From assembly GCF_003814835.1 (NCBI RefSeq), contig NZ_RKRG01000002.1:522315-586314 (forward strand): a stretch of DNA of 64,000 nucleotides, read 5' to 3'. Source of the DNA: Methanobrevibacter gottschalkii DSM 11977 (lineage in GTDB: Archaea; Methanobacteriota; Methanobacteria; Methanobacteriales; Methanobacteriaceae). The notes under the pieces are model-generated. The model was not told the DNA's origin. It saw only the letters and a list, made by a program, of their open reading frames with translations, and did not search any database. Shown here piece after piece: positions 52,833-63,179 of this stretch (its first letter is position 1; each line of letters begins with the position of its first letter). A program made the position numbers and the translations under genes.

Positions 52833-55442
52833 ATGAATATTATAAACAGTACTAGTGATTTAGATTATGATTTTACAATTGTATTATATAATATCGAGAA
52901 TTGTATTGAAGATTCAATTAAATCCGTAATAAATCAAAAATATGATTTTAAAAAAGTTGAAATAATTTTTATCAATGACGGATCCGATAAAAATCATAAA
53001 ATAGCTTTAAACTATCAGAAAAAATATCCCAAAAACTTTTTCATAGTAGAAAATGATGAAAAAGATATGGCTGAATCACTAAATTTAGGTCTGAATCATT
53101 CAAAAGGAGAATATATTAATTTTTTAAATAGTGGAGACATATTATCCAATGATACATTAAGTGAAGTAAATTCATTTTTTAGTAAAGTTACTTCATCAGA
53201 TGTTGTTGGCATTCGTGTAGATGAAGGTAGGGAAAAATTTTCAATTGACTATAGCTTTATAAAATCAAATCAGATTATTGATATATCCCAATATCCTGAA
53301 GTTATTAATTCTATTTTAAGTTCATTTTTTATTAAAAAAGAGAGCGTTAATGTTAATTTTGATATAAATCCATATGAAAAATCTGATTTATTATTTATTG
53401 ATGAACTACTAATTAATTCCAAAATAGGATTTGTTATACAACCAAAAGTTCAAAAATCAAGTTCCAATTATTTAATTAAAAATAAAAGTACATTAAATCA
53501 ATTTAAACACTATTATGATTCCATTTACACTTTCTGTAATGAACAGCTAGGCTATATTCCGAATTACATCCAATATAAAATAGCTATTGAACTTGCAAGC
53601 ATTGTTGAAATTGAAGACATTGACGATATCTTAATTGACAATATGACTGCTAGTGATGCATACAGTTACATAAATAAAGTTCTGAATCATATCAGTTTAA
53701 GCAATATTAAAGGAAATATTTTTATTAATCAGCATACACAAAATTTCTTATTATATCTGAAAAATAAGGATTTTCATATTGATGTGGATGGAAATGAAGT
53801 TATATTTTACTGCGGCAGTTATGTTTTAAATGTATTGACAAGACAGAACCTTTGGTTGGATATTATTGAAATCAAGGAAGATTACATTAATTTTTCCGGA
53901 AGTATTACCAGTTACTGTGAATATGATCATATCAGTATTGAAGCTATAAAAGAAGCAAATGGTGAAACTGAAATCATTCCCGTTAAATTTATTGACTACA
54001 GTACAACTGAACGTAAAGTTAAAAAGTTTTTATCCGTTCCATGGGTATATAGCTATAATTTTGATGCCCATATTCAAATTTCTGACTGTGAAAATTGTAA
54101 AATATCATTTAGATATACTTACTCCGAGAAAGAAACTGGAATTACTGTAATGCCAAATATTAAATTTAGAAAATTTGCTAGTTTATCTAAATTTAGCCAT
54201 TATTTTATTAAAGATTCTAGAATTGTATTATTTACACAAAATTCATTTTTAGTAATGCCTTATTCATTAAAGAAAGTTTTTAAATTTGAGTTTAGTTCAA
54301 TTAAAAAAATACTTCAAAGTACAGCGAAAAATAAAATTAAAACTATTGGTTATAAAGCAATATATTTAGCGCTATTTCATTATATGAAAAATAAGAAAAT
54401 TTGGCTCATGGGAGATAGAAAAGAGTTTGCAGATGATAATGCAGAGTATTTATTCAAATATTGCATAAAACAGAAGGATGATGTTAATAAGTATTTTGTT
54501 GTAAATAAAAACTCGCCGGATTATAAACGATTAAATAGAGAATGTGGGAATATTGTTGCTTTCGGATCCCTAAAACATAAGTTATTATTCACATTTTCAG
54601 ATAAGTTAATCTCATCACAAGTAAATAAGTTTATTTTAAATCCCTTTTTAAGAAGTAATCAGTTTCTATATAATGGTGTGCTATTGCATGATGAGTGTTT
54701 CATCCAGCATGGAATTATCTTACATGATTTATCAAGCTGGATTAGAAAATATATTTATAATTTATCATTATTTGTTACAAGCGCTGAAGCAGAGTGGGAG
54801 TCAATTGCAAATACTAACTATAATTTTGATACTGAACGAATACAACTTTTAGGTCTTCCAAGATACGATAATTTAGTTAATAATGCTGATAAACAAATAT
54901 TATTTGTTCCCACATGGAGACGTGATCTGGATGATCCCCAATTACTCGTTAATTCCGAGTATTTTAATAATATCAATAGCATTTTAAATAATGAAAAATT
55001 AATTAAACTAGCACGTGATTACGGATATTCTTTAGTTTTTAGACCACATCCAGAATTATGGAGATATCTGGATTTATTTGATATTTCAGATGAATTTAGA
55101 ATTTCTAATGAATCATATTCAACATTGTTAAGTGAATCATCAGTCATGATTACAGATTATTCATCAATTGCTTTTGATTTTGCATATTTAAAAAAACCGC
55201 TGATTTACTATCAGACTCAGGACTTTGAAAATTTCCATTATGAAAAGGGATATTTCGATTATGAAACAATGGGATTTGGTGAAATTATAAAAACACAAGA
55301 AGAGTTGATTAATAAGATTGAATTCTATATGAAAAATGGTTCTGTTCTTGAAGACAAGTACAAGCAAAGATCAGCTAAGTTTTTCAGATTCCATGATAGA
55401 AATAACTCTAAAAGAATATATGACTGGTTAATTAAGCATTAA
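52833..55442 (+). CDS. GT2-TagF-like bifunctional glycosyl/glycerophosphotransferase, copy 1
   Basis: An 869-residue protein. Residues about 10-130 are a GT2 (GT-A) domain (KVEIIFINDGSD, GLNHSKGEYINFLNSGDIL), in which the usual DxD position reads NSGD. A beta-rich middle domain (about 300-480) follows. The C-terminal half (about 520-869) is a CDP-glycerol glycerophosphotransferase-like GT-B: CFIQHGIILHDLSSWIRKY with the active-site-like His, LLGLPRYDNL, ILFVPTWRRDL, LVFRPHPELW and ITDYSSIAFDFAYLKKPLIYY. TagF/TagB enzymes polymerise teichoic acids in bacteria. The next gene is a paralogue starting 15 bp after the stop. Confidence 0.82.
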   Translation: MNIINSTSDLDYDFTIVLYNIENCIEDSIKSVINQKYDFKKVEIIFINDGSDKNHKIALNYQKKYPKNFFIVENDEKDMAESLNLGLNHSKGEYINFLNSGDILSNDTLSEVNSFFSKVTSSDVVGIRVDEGREKFSIDYSFIKSNQIIDISQYPEVINSILSSFFIKKESVNVNFDINPYEKSDLLFIDELLINSKIGFVIQPKVQKSSSNYLIKNKSTLNQFKHYYDSIYTFCNEQLGYIPNYIQYKIAIELASIVEIEDIDDILIDNMTASDAYSYINKVLNHISLSNIKGNIFINQHTQNFLLYLKNKDFHIDVDGNEVIFYCGSYVLNVLTRQNLWLDIIEIKEDYINFSGSITSYCEYDHISIEAIKEANGETEIIPVKFIDYSTTERKVKKFLSVPWVYSYNFDAHIQISDCENCKISFRYTYSEKETGITVMPNIKFRKFASLSKFSHYFIKDSRIVLFTQNSFLVMPYSLKKVFKFEFSSIKKILQSTAKNKIKTIGYKAIYLALFHYMKNKKIWLMGDRKEFADDNAEYLFKYCIKQKDDVNKYFVVNKNSPDYKRLNRECGNIVAFGSLKHKLLFTFSDKLISSQVNKFILNPFLRSNQFLYNGVLLHDECFIQHGIILHDLSSWIRKYIYNLSLFVTSAEAEWESIANTNYNFDTERIQLLGLPRYDNLVNNADKQILFVPTWRRDLDDPQLLVNSEYFNNINSILNNEKLIKLARDYGYSLVFRPHPELWRYLDLFDISDEFRISNESYSTLLSESSVMITDYSSIAFDFAYLKKPLIYYQTQDFENFHYEKGYFDYETMGFGEIIKTQEELINKIEFYMKNGSVLEDKYKQRSAKFFRFHDRNNSKRIYDWLIKH

Positions 55443-55457
55443 ATTATGGAGATTAAT

Positions 55458-58061
55458 ATGGCGGATAATTTCAAGTTTTCAATTATTGTTTCAAACCTAT
55501 CGGGATATAAAGATTCTATTGATTCAATTATTTCACAAGAATTGGATTTCAGGCAAAATGTTCAATTGATAATTATTAAAGATAGTAATATACTTACATC
55601 AGACATTGATGAATATATAACTGAATATCCAAACAACATTTTAGTTTTGGAAAATAAGGATAATTTAAATTCAAGGAATTTTGCACTTAGACATGCTAGT
55701 GGTGAATTTATTAATTTTATGAAAGCAGGAGATACCTTTGATAAATCTTGCTTAAAAACAGTTAATGATTTATTTAACAGCAATACGGATATTAATTTAG
55801 TTTCCATAGCTTTATTTGATCCGATTTATAAAAACATTATATACAAAACACCATTATCCGAAAATCGATTAATTGATATCAATAAAGTAAATAACAAAGA
55901 ATTCAATTATTATTTTCACCTGCCGATTTATGCTTCTTTTATTCGTGGAACTGACTATTATTTTGAAGATAAAAATATTGATGAAAACGGAATCAGCGTA
56001 ACTTCTAAAATATTAATCGACGATGATAAATTTGGATTTGTTAAGGATATTTTCTGTTATCATAATCCTGAAAGTGAGTTTAGTGAAAATATAAACTATA
56101 GAAATGTAATGGGAAAATTAAAACTATTGAATAATATAATGCAATATGCTGATGATAATTTGAATAAAAATCCTGAGTTTTTACAGCACATTGTTGCAAA
56201 AGAGCTGGAATATATTGTTAGAATTGAGGATTTAAGTCAAATCAGTACTGATTTGAATAAATTAAATGAGTTTTGGAATTTGATGGATGCAGTCTTAAAG
56301 AATGTTTCTAAAAAAGCTATAAAATCAAACAACTTCTTGGACAATTTTGTAATTTCATTTTTATTATTTATTAAAAATAAATCATTTGCTATTGATTGTA
56401 GTCAGCATAAAGTGTTTTTTAAAACTGAAAATTATTCAATGCTTAATTTGCATAACCAGAAATTGCATTTTGATGTTATTGAGATAAAAAAAGGAATTTT
56501 AAATTTATCCGGTTATCTGAAAAGCATTTGTTATTCCGACAATATTTCTGTTGAAGCACTTTTAAAAGATGAAAATGGTGATGTAAAATATTATAAAGGT
56601 AAATTCGTGGAATATCCAACAACCAATCGTAAAACTGTTACTTTTTTATCCCATCCATGGATATTTAGTTACAATTTTGACTTTAAAATTCCTATAAACG
56701 AAAAAAAAATAGAAAAAATTTCATTTAGAACAGTATATCACGAAAATTCAGAATATGTAATTTGGAATAATAAGATTTCTCCAAGGAAATATTCAAACTT
56801 ATCTAAATTCTCGCATTATTCAGTTAAAGAGAACATGTTGGTTTTACTTAAAGACAACTCATTTTATTCCATGCCATTAAATGCAAAAAGCAAATACAAA
56901 TTTGACCTAAGAGCCATTTTTCAAATACTTAAAGAGAGGCCGCAATATTATAGAGGAGGCATATTTTACAGGACTTTGATAATGCTTTTATATCCATTTT
57001 GGAAAAACAGGAAAATCTGGATGTTTATGGATAGGCAGGACTTTGCAGATGATAATGGGGAACATTTATTTAAATATGCTCTAAACCAAAAAGATGATGT
57101 GGATAAGTATTATGTCTTAGATAAAAATGCTTCTGACTTTAAAAGATTGTCCAAAAGCTTTAAGAATGTCATTGCATTTGGATCATTTAAACATAAGCTG
57201 CTATTTTTATTTTCCCAAAAGATTATCACATCTCAACCTGCTGTTTCATTATATAATCCATTTTTTAGTAAAAATATTACAATGTTTGCAGGTTTTTATC
57301 CGAATGTTTACTTCCTGCAGCATGGGGTTACAAAAGATAATGTGTCCTCTTGGCTGCATAAATTTAATAGAAATTTATCATTAATCTCAACAACCTCAGA
57401 TTTAGAAAAGAAATCATTTTTAGATGTCGGTTATAATTATGATGAAGATATTATTCAAACCTTAGGTTTCACACGTTATGATAATTTAAATGGTGAGAAT
57501 GCGAAAAAACAGATTGTTATAATGCCAACTTGGAGAAATTACATTAAAAATGAAGAGGATTTGAAAAATTCAGAATATTTTAAAAGATGGAATTCATTAA
57601 TCAACAATAATGAATTTATAGAATATGCTGGAAAAAAAGGTTATGAGATTATATTCAAACCTCACCCAAACCTATACAAATTTATTGATTTGTTTGATAA
57701 GAATAATCATGTTATTATAGATTATGTTAAAAAGTATCAGGAAATATTCAATGAATCAGCATTGTTAATTACAGATTATTCCTCCATTTTCTTTGATTTT
57801 GCATATATTAAAAAACCCTTGATATTTTACCAATATGCAAATGATTATCATTTTGATTCTGAAAATGGTTATTTCAATTATGAGTCCATGGGTTTTGGTG
57901 AAGTAATTAAAAATGAGGATGATATTGTTAATAAAATTAAATATTATTTGGATAATGATTGTGTTATGGAAGATTTATACAGGAAACGGGTGGATGATTT
58001 CTTCAAATACACAGATAGAAATAATTGTATGAGAACTTATGAGTGGATTTATAAAAATTAG
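55458..58061 (+). CDS. GT2-TagF-like bifunctional glycosyl/glycerophosphotransferase, copy 2
   Basis: An 867-residue paralogue of the preceding gene with the same three-part layout. I start it at ATG 55458, 6 nt after GGAG (55448-55451), not at the ATG that overlaps this site. The GT-A domain is more degenerate (VQLIIIKDSNIL in place of the NDGS motif, FMKAGDTF for DxD), so it may not be catalytic. The C-terminal TagF-like part keeps YFLQHGVTKDNVSSWLHKF, IVMPTWRNYIK, IIFKPHPNLYKF and ITDYSSIFFDFAYIKKPLIFY. A tandem duplication followed by divergence is evident. The acyltransferase gene overlaps its stop codon region. Confidence 0.82.
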   Translation: MADNFKFSIIVSNLSGYKDSIDSIISQELDFRQNVQLIIIKDSNILTSDIDEYITEYPNNILVLENKDNLNSRNFALRHASGEFINFMKAGDTFDKSCLKTVNDLFNSNTDINLVSIALFDPIYKNIIYKTPLSENRLIDINKVNNKEFNYYFHLPIYASFIRGTDYYFEDKNIDENGISVTSKILIDDDKFGFVKDIFCYHNPESEFSENINYRNVMGKLKLLNNIMQYADDNLNKNPEFLQHIVAKELEYIVRIEDLSQISTDLNKLNEFWNLMDAVLKNVSKKAIKSNNFLDNFVISFLLFIKNKSFAIDCSQHKVFFKTENYSMLNLHNQKLHFDVIEIKKGILNLSGYLKSICYSDNISVEALLKDENGDVKYYKGKFVEYPTTNRKTVTFLSHPWIFSYNFDFKIPINEKKIEKISFRTVYHENSEYVIWNNKISPRKYSNLSKFSHYSVKENMLVLLKDNSFYSMPLNAKSKYKFDLRAIFQILKERPQYYRGGIFYRTLIMLLYPFWKNRKIWMFMDRQDFADDNGEHLFKYALNQKDDVDKYYVLDKNASDFKRLSKSFKNVIAFGSFKHKLLFLFSQKIITSQPAVSLYNPFFSKNITMFAGFYPNVYFLQHGVTKDNVSSWLHKFNRNLSLISTTSDLEKKSFLDVGYNYDEDIIQTLGFTRYDNLNGENAKKQIVIMPTWRNYIKNEEDLKNSEYFKRWNSLINNNEFIEYAGKKGYEIIFKPHPNLYKFIDLFDKNNHVIIDYVKKYQEIFNESALLITDYSSIFFDFAYIKKPLIFYQYANDYHFDSENGYFNYESMGFGEVIKNEDDIVNKIKYYLDNDCVMEDLYRKRVDDFFKYTDRNNCMRTYEWIYKN

Positions 58062-58069
58062 TGATATTC

Positions 58070-59140
58070 ATGTATAAAGTGGTTAATGGTAGAAAAAGAA
58101 TTTTTTATTTAGACTTTATCAGAGCATTGGCTATTATTTTAGTTGTTTTGGCTCATGTTACAAGAGCATTTTTTCAAAATTCCCCTGCCGGCAGCTTTAA
58201 TATGTGCTTTGTTTCGCAGTTTATTGATTTTGGTGTTATTGGTGTTCCATTATTTCTGATGATAAGTGGTGCATTACTTTTAAATAAGGATTATGAACTT
58301 GGAGATTTCTTAAAACGAAGATATTCTAGAGTTCTGGTTCCATTCTTATTTTGGGCGATGATATTTCCGATTAGCAAAATTCTATTTGAAGGTCAGGTTG
58401 CAACTGTTGCTAATTTTATAAAAATGTACTTTGATTCTAACTTTTGGTTTGTTTGGATGATTTTAGGTGTTTATCTGTTCATTCCGATTATAAATTCGTT
58501 TATTAAAGAATATGATATGAGAGGTGTAGAATACTTTTTATTGATCTGGGGAGGAGTGATGTTTTTAAACACAATCGGGCAGTATCCTTTTCATCAACTT
58601 GAATTAAGCTATTTTGCAGGATATTTAGGTTATTTTGTACTGGGTTACTATTTAGCCAATAAGAAATTCAGATTGTCCGATTCAAAGTTATTAGTGATTT
58701 CATTGCTGATATTTCTAACATTCACATTCATTAACATTGATTATACAATTACAATGTGCATCTTAAAAAATAAGTTACTCTATTATAAATATGAAACTAT
58801 TGTTACTGTAGTGCAGTCTGCAGGATTATTCATGTTTATAAGATATTTTGCATTGGTTAGTAGCAATAAACCTGAATCGATTAAAAACAGAATTTATTTA
58901 TTCTTTAAAGATTCATTCATGTTTAAAATAATATTTTCAATTAGCACTTTCAGCTACGGTATTTATTTAGCCCATTATAATCCGTTGTTTTTCCTTAAAT
59001 ATGAATATAAAATATTATTCACATTTAATCCGATTATATGGTTACCAATAATGATGATTGCAATAATAGGTAGTTCATGGTTTATTTTATGGATTTTTGA
59101 TAAGATACCTGGTTTAAGAAATATAAATGGTGCACATTAA
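58070..59140 (+). CDS. Membrane acyltransferase (acyltransferase-3/OafA family)
   Basis: A 356-residue integral membrane protein with about ten helices. The family start RIFYLDFIRALAIILVVLAHVTRAF includes the catalytic-type His in LAHV, followed by VIGVPLFLMISGALLL and KRRYSRVLVPFLFW. Such enzymes acetylate or acylate surface glycans using cytoplasmic donors. I use ATG 58070, 4 nt after GTGAT, which overlaps the upstream stop. With the two TagF-like genes it forms a tight operon, so its target is probably the polymer they make. Confidence 0.85.
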   Translation: MYKVVNGRKRIFYLDFIRALAIILVVLAHVTRAFFQNSPAGSFNMCFVSQFIDFGVIGVPLFLMISGALLLNKDYELGDFLKRRYSRVLVPFLFWAMIFPISKILFEGQVATVANFIKMYFDSNFWFVWMILGVYLFIPIINSFIKEYDMRGVEYFLLIWGGVMFLNTIGQYPFHQLELSYFAGYLGYFVLGYYLANKKFRLSDSKLLVISLLIFLTFTFINIDYTITMCILKNKLLYYKYETIVTVVQSAGLFMFIRYFALVSSNKPESIKNRIYLFFKDSFMFKIIFSISTFSYGIYLAHYNPLFFLKYEYKILFTFNPIIWLPIMMIAIIGSSWFILWIFDKIPGLRNINGAH

Positions 59141-59331
59141 AAATAGAAATATCCCAAATCCAAATCTTGAAATAATTATTTTAGAACAATGAAATTTTAT
59201 TTCACTACATCAATTGATAATAATAAACCTATGCTTTGCTAAATTTAATATAAATACATAAATATATCAAAAACAAAAATTTATTTGTAGATTAGAATTT
59301 CTCTATTCTATAAAAAATACTGGTGTTTTTA

Positions 59332-60150
59332 ATGAATAAAAAGATAGGTTTTATTTTAGCTTTAGTAGTTATATCTTTAATGATGTGTTCTACTGTAAGC
59401 GCAGGTTTATTTGATTTTATGGGAGGAAGTGATTCATCAAATGATGATAATACTTTCGTTGTTGGTTTTGATGCAGAATTCCCACCATATGGATACAAAG
59501 ACGATAGTGGAAACTACACTGGTTTCGACTTAGATTTAGCAAAAGAAGTTTGTGAAAGAAACAACTGGACATTCAAAGCCCAGCCAATTGACTGGGATGC
59601 TAAAGATGTAGAATTAGATTCTGGTTCTATTGACTGCATCTGGAATGGATTTACTATGGATGGAAGAGAAGACAACTACACTTGGTCTAACCCTTACTTT
59701 GACAACAAACAAATAATTGTTGTTAAATCCAACTCCGGAATCAACACTCCGGCTGATTTGAAAGGTAAAATAGTTGAAACACAAAAAGATTCCTCAGCTT
59801 TAGCTGCTCTTCAAGGAGATAACAAAACTTTAGCTGATACTTTTGGAACTTTAACTGAAGTTGCTGATTACAATACTGCATTCATGGATTTAGAATCCGG
59901 TGCTTGTGATGCAATTGCTATGGATATTGGTGTTGCAGAATACGATATTAAAAATAAAAACGCTACTAGTGATTACCAAATCCTAAAAGAATCCATTACC
60001 AGTGAAAAATATGGTATTGGATTCAAACAAGGAAACACTGATTTAAAAGACAAAGTACAATCTACCTTAGACGATATGTTTAAAGATGGTACTGTTGCTA
60101 AAATCGCACAAAAGTATGGTATCTCTGAAGATGCTTTAATCCAACCATAA
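59332..60150 (+). CDS. Polar amino-acid ABC transporter, substrate-binding protein
   Basis: A 272-residue extracytoplasmic solute-binding protein of family 3. The start at ATG 59332 follows GGTG (59322-59325). A signal peptide (MNKKIGFILALVVISLMMCSTVSA) precedes a Ser/Asp linker. Family motifs are FVVGFDAEFPPYGYKDDSGNYTGFDLDLAKEV, SGSIDCIWNGFTMDGRE, DLKGKIVETQKDSSA and YGIGFKQGN. The Phe/Trp-rich and Arg-containing pocket suggests an amino acid ligand. It is followed by permease and ATPase genes 31 and 41 bp further along the operon, as usual. Confidence 0.9.
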   Translation: MNKKIGFILALVVISLMMCSTVSAGLFDFMGGSDSSNDDNTFVVGFDAEFPPYGYKDDSGNYTGFDLDLAKEVCERNNWTFKAQPIDWDAKDVELDSGSIDCIWNGFTMDGREDNYTWSNPYFDNKQIIVVKSNSGINTPADLKGKIVETQKDSSALAALQGDNKTLADTFGTLTEVADYNTAFMDLESGACDAIAMDIGVAEYDIKNKNATSDYQILKESITSEKYGIGFKQGNTDLKDKVQSTLDDMFKDGTVAKIAQKYGISEDALIQP

Positions 60151-60181
60151 AATTATTAGTTTTGAAGGGAGAATTTAATAA

Positions 60182-60832
60182 ATGATATTAAGTAACGTGA
60201 TTGGACAATTGCTCGGAGGTATGGTTACTTCGGTTGAAATATTTTTACTTACATTATTATTCTCTCTTCCTCTCGGTTTAGTTGTAGCCGGAGGAAGAAT
60301 GAGTAAATTTGCACCATTAAGATGGCTAATGAAGATTTATATTTCAATAATGAGAGGTACACCATTAATGTTACAATTAATTATTGTATTTTTCGCACCG
60401 TATTATGTGTTTGGTATGAGTCTATCTGCAGATTATAGATTTATAGCAGTCATTATTGCATTTACAATTAACTATGCTGCGTATTTTGCTGAAATCTATA
60501 GAGGTGGAATTGAAGCTATTCCAAAAGGACAATACGAAGCGGCTCAGGTATTAGGATATAATAAATTTGAAACATTTTTCATAATCGTATTACCACAAGT
60601 ATTTAAAATAGTTCTTCCTTCAATAACTAATGAGGTAATTACTCTTGTAAAGGATACTTCCCTCTCATTTGTTATTGCAATTCCAGAAATGTTTACTGTT
60701 GCAAAACAGATTGCAGCTGCAGATGCATCAATTGCTGCATTACTCGTTGCCGGTATATTCTACTATGTATTTAATGTAATAGTTGCATTTGTAATGGAAC
60801 ACTTAGAAAATAGATTAGATTATTATGACTAG
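60182..60832 (+). CDS. Polar amino-acid ABC transporter, permease
   Basis: A 216-residue inner-membrane permease of the HisM/GlnP type with about five helices. The family motif RGTPLMLQLIIVFF is near residue 60 and the EAA loop is AIPKGQYEAAQVLGYNKFETFFIIVLPQVFK near 115-145. GGGAG precedes the start. It forms the membrane pore of the amino-acid importer together with its neighbours, probably as a homodimer since only one permease is present. Confidence 0.92.
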   Translation: MILSNVIGQLLGGMVTSVEIFLLTLLFSLPLGLVVAGGRMSKFAPLRWLMKIYISIMRGTPLMLQLIIVFFAPYYVFGMSLSADYRFIAVIIAFTINYAAYFAEIYRGGIEAIPKGQYEAAQVLGYNKFETFFIIVLPQVFKIVLPSITNEVITLVKDTSLSFVIAIPEMFTVAKQIAAADASIAALLVAGIFYYVFNVIVAFVMEHLENRLDYYD

Positions 60833-60841
60833 AGGGATATA

Positions 60842-61525
60842 ATGAGTTTACTTGAAATAAAAAACCTTAAAAAAAGCTTTGGAGATAATGTTGTTTTAAA
60901 GGATATTTCCCTTAATGTAGACAAAGGTGAGGTATTGTCCATTATTGGTCCATCCGGATCAGGTAAATCAACATTGCTTAGATGCATTACCGATCTTGAA
61001 CAGGAAGACAGTGGAATTATCAATTTTGATGGCGCATTCGGATTGGTTTTCCAAGATTTTAATTTATTTCCACATCATTCAGTTATTAAAAATATTACGA
61101 ATGCTCCTCTAAGAGTTCAAAAAAGGGATAGGACTGAAGTTTTCAATCATGCACGTCATTTGCTTAAAAAAATGGGTCTTGAAGATAAGGAAGATGCATA
61201 TCCTTGTGAATTATCCGGCGGTCAGCAGCAAAGAGTATCAATTGCAAGAGCACTTGCAATGAATCCGGATATCTTATTTTTTGATGAACCAACTTCCGCA
61301 CTTGATCCTGAGTTGACTGGAGAAATTTTAGCTGTAATAAAACAGTTAGCTGCAGATAATATGACAATGGTCATTGTTACTCATGAGATGAATTTTGCCC
61401 GTAAAGTCTCTGATTCAATTATTTTCATGGAAAATGGAGTAATCGTTGAAGAAGGTTCACCTGAAGAAGTATTCACATCCAATAATAAAAGAATGCAAGA
61501 ATTCCTTGGAAAATTTAATGATTAA
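60842..61525 (+). CDS. Polar amino-acid ABC transporter, ATP-binding protein
   Basis: A 227-residue ABC ATPase. It has Walker [10 protein letters not shown] near 35-43, Q-loop [12 protein letters not shown], signature LSGGQQQR, Walker [13 protein letters not shown] and the H-loop VTHEMNFA. It is a little shorter than GlnQ-type ATPases (about 240): the usual segment of roughly 15-18 residues between the first beta-sheet turn (INFDG) and the Q-loop strand is missing, leaving [10 protein letters not shown]. The other motifs are intact, so it is probably functional. AGGGA overlaps the 9-bp gap to the permease gene. Confidence 0.93.
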   Translation: MSLLEIKNLKKSFGDNVVLKDISLNVDKGEVLSIIGPSGSGKSTLLRCITDLEQEDSGIINFDGAFGLVFQDFNLFPHHSVIKNITNAPLRVQKRDRTEVFNHARHLLKKMGLEDKEDAYPCELSGGQQQRVSIARALAMNPDILFFDEPTSALDPELTGEILAVIKQLAADNMTMVIVTHEMNFARKVSDSIIFMENGVIVEEGSPEEVFTSNNKRMQEFLGKFND

Positions 61526-61556
61526 ATTTTTTAATTTAATCTAAATAATCTCTTTT
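61520..61556 (+). terminator. Terminator after the ABC transporter operon
   Basis: GATTAAATT (61520-61528) pairs with AATTTAATC (61533-61541) around TTTT, overlapping the stop codon, with a T-run (61551-61558) a little further on. Confidence 0.5.
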
Positions 61557-61646
61557 TTAAAATCAAACAGAATAATCACCATACCTATTTAATTTCCAAA
61601 AAATTTAATTGTTATTATCCAGTAATTTATTAGTAATGGTGATAGC

Positions 61647-63167
61647 TTGTCAAATATGGAAAATAATGATGTGGACTATCTTGTTATTTCTTACTATTTT
61701 CCTCCACGTTTAGAAACCAGTGGTTTAGTAGTTGCAAGAAAAATTATGGAAAAAAATCTTAATGTTGATGTTATTCAAAGTGCTTATGATGAATCTTCTG
61801 ATTTTAATGAAATAATAAATAAACATATCAATAACAGATTTCCAATAGACATTAAAACTAAACCGGATTATATTCCATTTATTTTTAAATATATTGATTT
61901 AGGACTAAAAGCCATTAAAAAAAACTATAAAAAAGTTTATAGCAGATCTTATATTTATTCAAACCATTTTTTAGCTTTGGAATATAAATTTAAAAATCCG
62001 AATGCTGAATGGACAGCGGAATTCTCAGACCCATTACTTTTAAATCTCTACACCGGTGCGATTAAAAATTATCCAAGAGCTATTCTTGATAATTCGGATT
62101 ATATAAATAAGCTTAATGAGAAAATAGAAAAGTTCAATGAAGTCAGTGATACTGATTTTAAAGCTTTGGACAATCCAAACAATACATTTTTTATGGCTGA
62201 ATATCTGACATTCATATTTGCTGATAAAATCATATTTACAAACGAAAATCAAAGAGAAGTAATGTTATCAGTTTATGATAATGAGTTAAGAGAATTTGTA
62301 ATGAATAAATCAAAGTTAGAAGCTCACCCAACTATTGATAAAAAATTTTATAATTTTAAAGATTGTGAAATCAGATTAGACAATAACAATATCAATATAG
62401 CTTATTTTGGTACTTATTATTACATTAGACATTTTGAATCACTGTTTTATGCATTTGAAGCACTTAATCACAAATATAAAGATAAAATTAAACTTTACTT
62501 TTTCACGTCACGTGCTGAATTACTAAAAGTCGCAACAGGCAGTTTAAAAATTTCAAATAATATTATCATTGAAAAACCATTAAAATACTTTGAATTTCTA
62601 AATGCAACTACAAAATTCGACATTTTACTTATAAATGATACAATTACCAAAGGTCATTTTAAAGTGAATCCATATTTACCTTCAAAATATTCTGATTACA
62701 TCGGTTCGGGATCAGATATTTGGGGAATATGTGAAGAAGACAGCATATTGTCTAAAAAAGAATTAATGTATAAATCTTCAATGACTGATTATCAGAGTTC
62801 ATGTGACGTTTTAATTGATATTCTAAATGATTATGGATATGAAGATCAGGATTACTATTTTGAAGATAATATATATGAAAAAAGAATAAATGAACTTAAC
62901 TGGAGATTTGGTTTTGAATTTGACGAGCGAAAAAAATACCTTTCCCGATATAACAATTTAAAAGAAAAAAACATGACCTTAAATGGTGAACTGCAAACTT
63001 TAATGAATAAAAACAAGAAACTTAAAGCTGAAAATGATGTTTTAAGAAAGAAAAATAAGAATCTCAAAAAAGAAAATGAAACACTTGAATCCAAATACAA
63101 CGAAATTGTTAATTCAAATAGCTGGAAAATAACAGAACCTTTAAGAAAACTTAAAAACAGTAAATAG
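61647..63167 (+). CDS. Glycosyltransferase-like protein with coiled-coil C-terminus
   Basis: A 506-residue protein that looks like a GT-B (GT4-like) glycosyltransferase: YLVISYYFPPRLETSGLVVARKI at the N-terminus, WTAEFSDPLLLNLYTG, FADKIIFTNENQREVML, INIAYFGTYYYIRHFESLFYAF starting the second lobe, and FDILLINDTITKGHFKVNPYLPSKYSDYIGSG matching the donor-site end. Residues about 425-490 form a long coiled coil. GGTGA at 61638-61642 is 4 nt before TTG 61647, which I prefer over ATG 61656. The donor and acceptor are unknown. The GT2 gene follows by 12 bp. Confidence 0.7.
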   Translation: MSNMENNDVDYLVISYYFPPRLETSGLVVARKIMEKNLNVDVIQSAYDESSDFNEIINKHINNRFPIDIKTKPDYIPFIFKYIDLGLKAIKKNYKKVYSRSYIYSNHFLALEYKFKNPNAEWTAEFSDPLLLNLYTGAIKNYPRAILDNSDYINKLNEKIEKFNEVSDTDFKALDNPNNTFFMAEYLTFIFADKIIFTNENQREVMLSVYDNELREFVMNKSKLEAHPTIDKKFYNFKDCEIRLDNNNINIAYFGTYYYIRHFESLFYAFEALNHKYKDKIKLYFFTSRAELLKVATGSLKISNNIIIEKPLKYFEFLNATTKFDILLINDTITKGHFKVNPYLPSKYSDYIGSGSDIWGICEEDSILSKKELMYKSSMTDYQSSCDVLIDILNDYGYEDQDYYFEDNIYEKRINELNWRFGFEFDERKKYLSRYNNLKEKNMTLNGELQTLMNKNKKLKAENDVLRKKNKNLKKENETLESKYNEIVNSNSWKITEPLRKLKNSK

Positions 63168-63179
63168 AAGGTAAATAAA

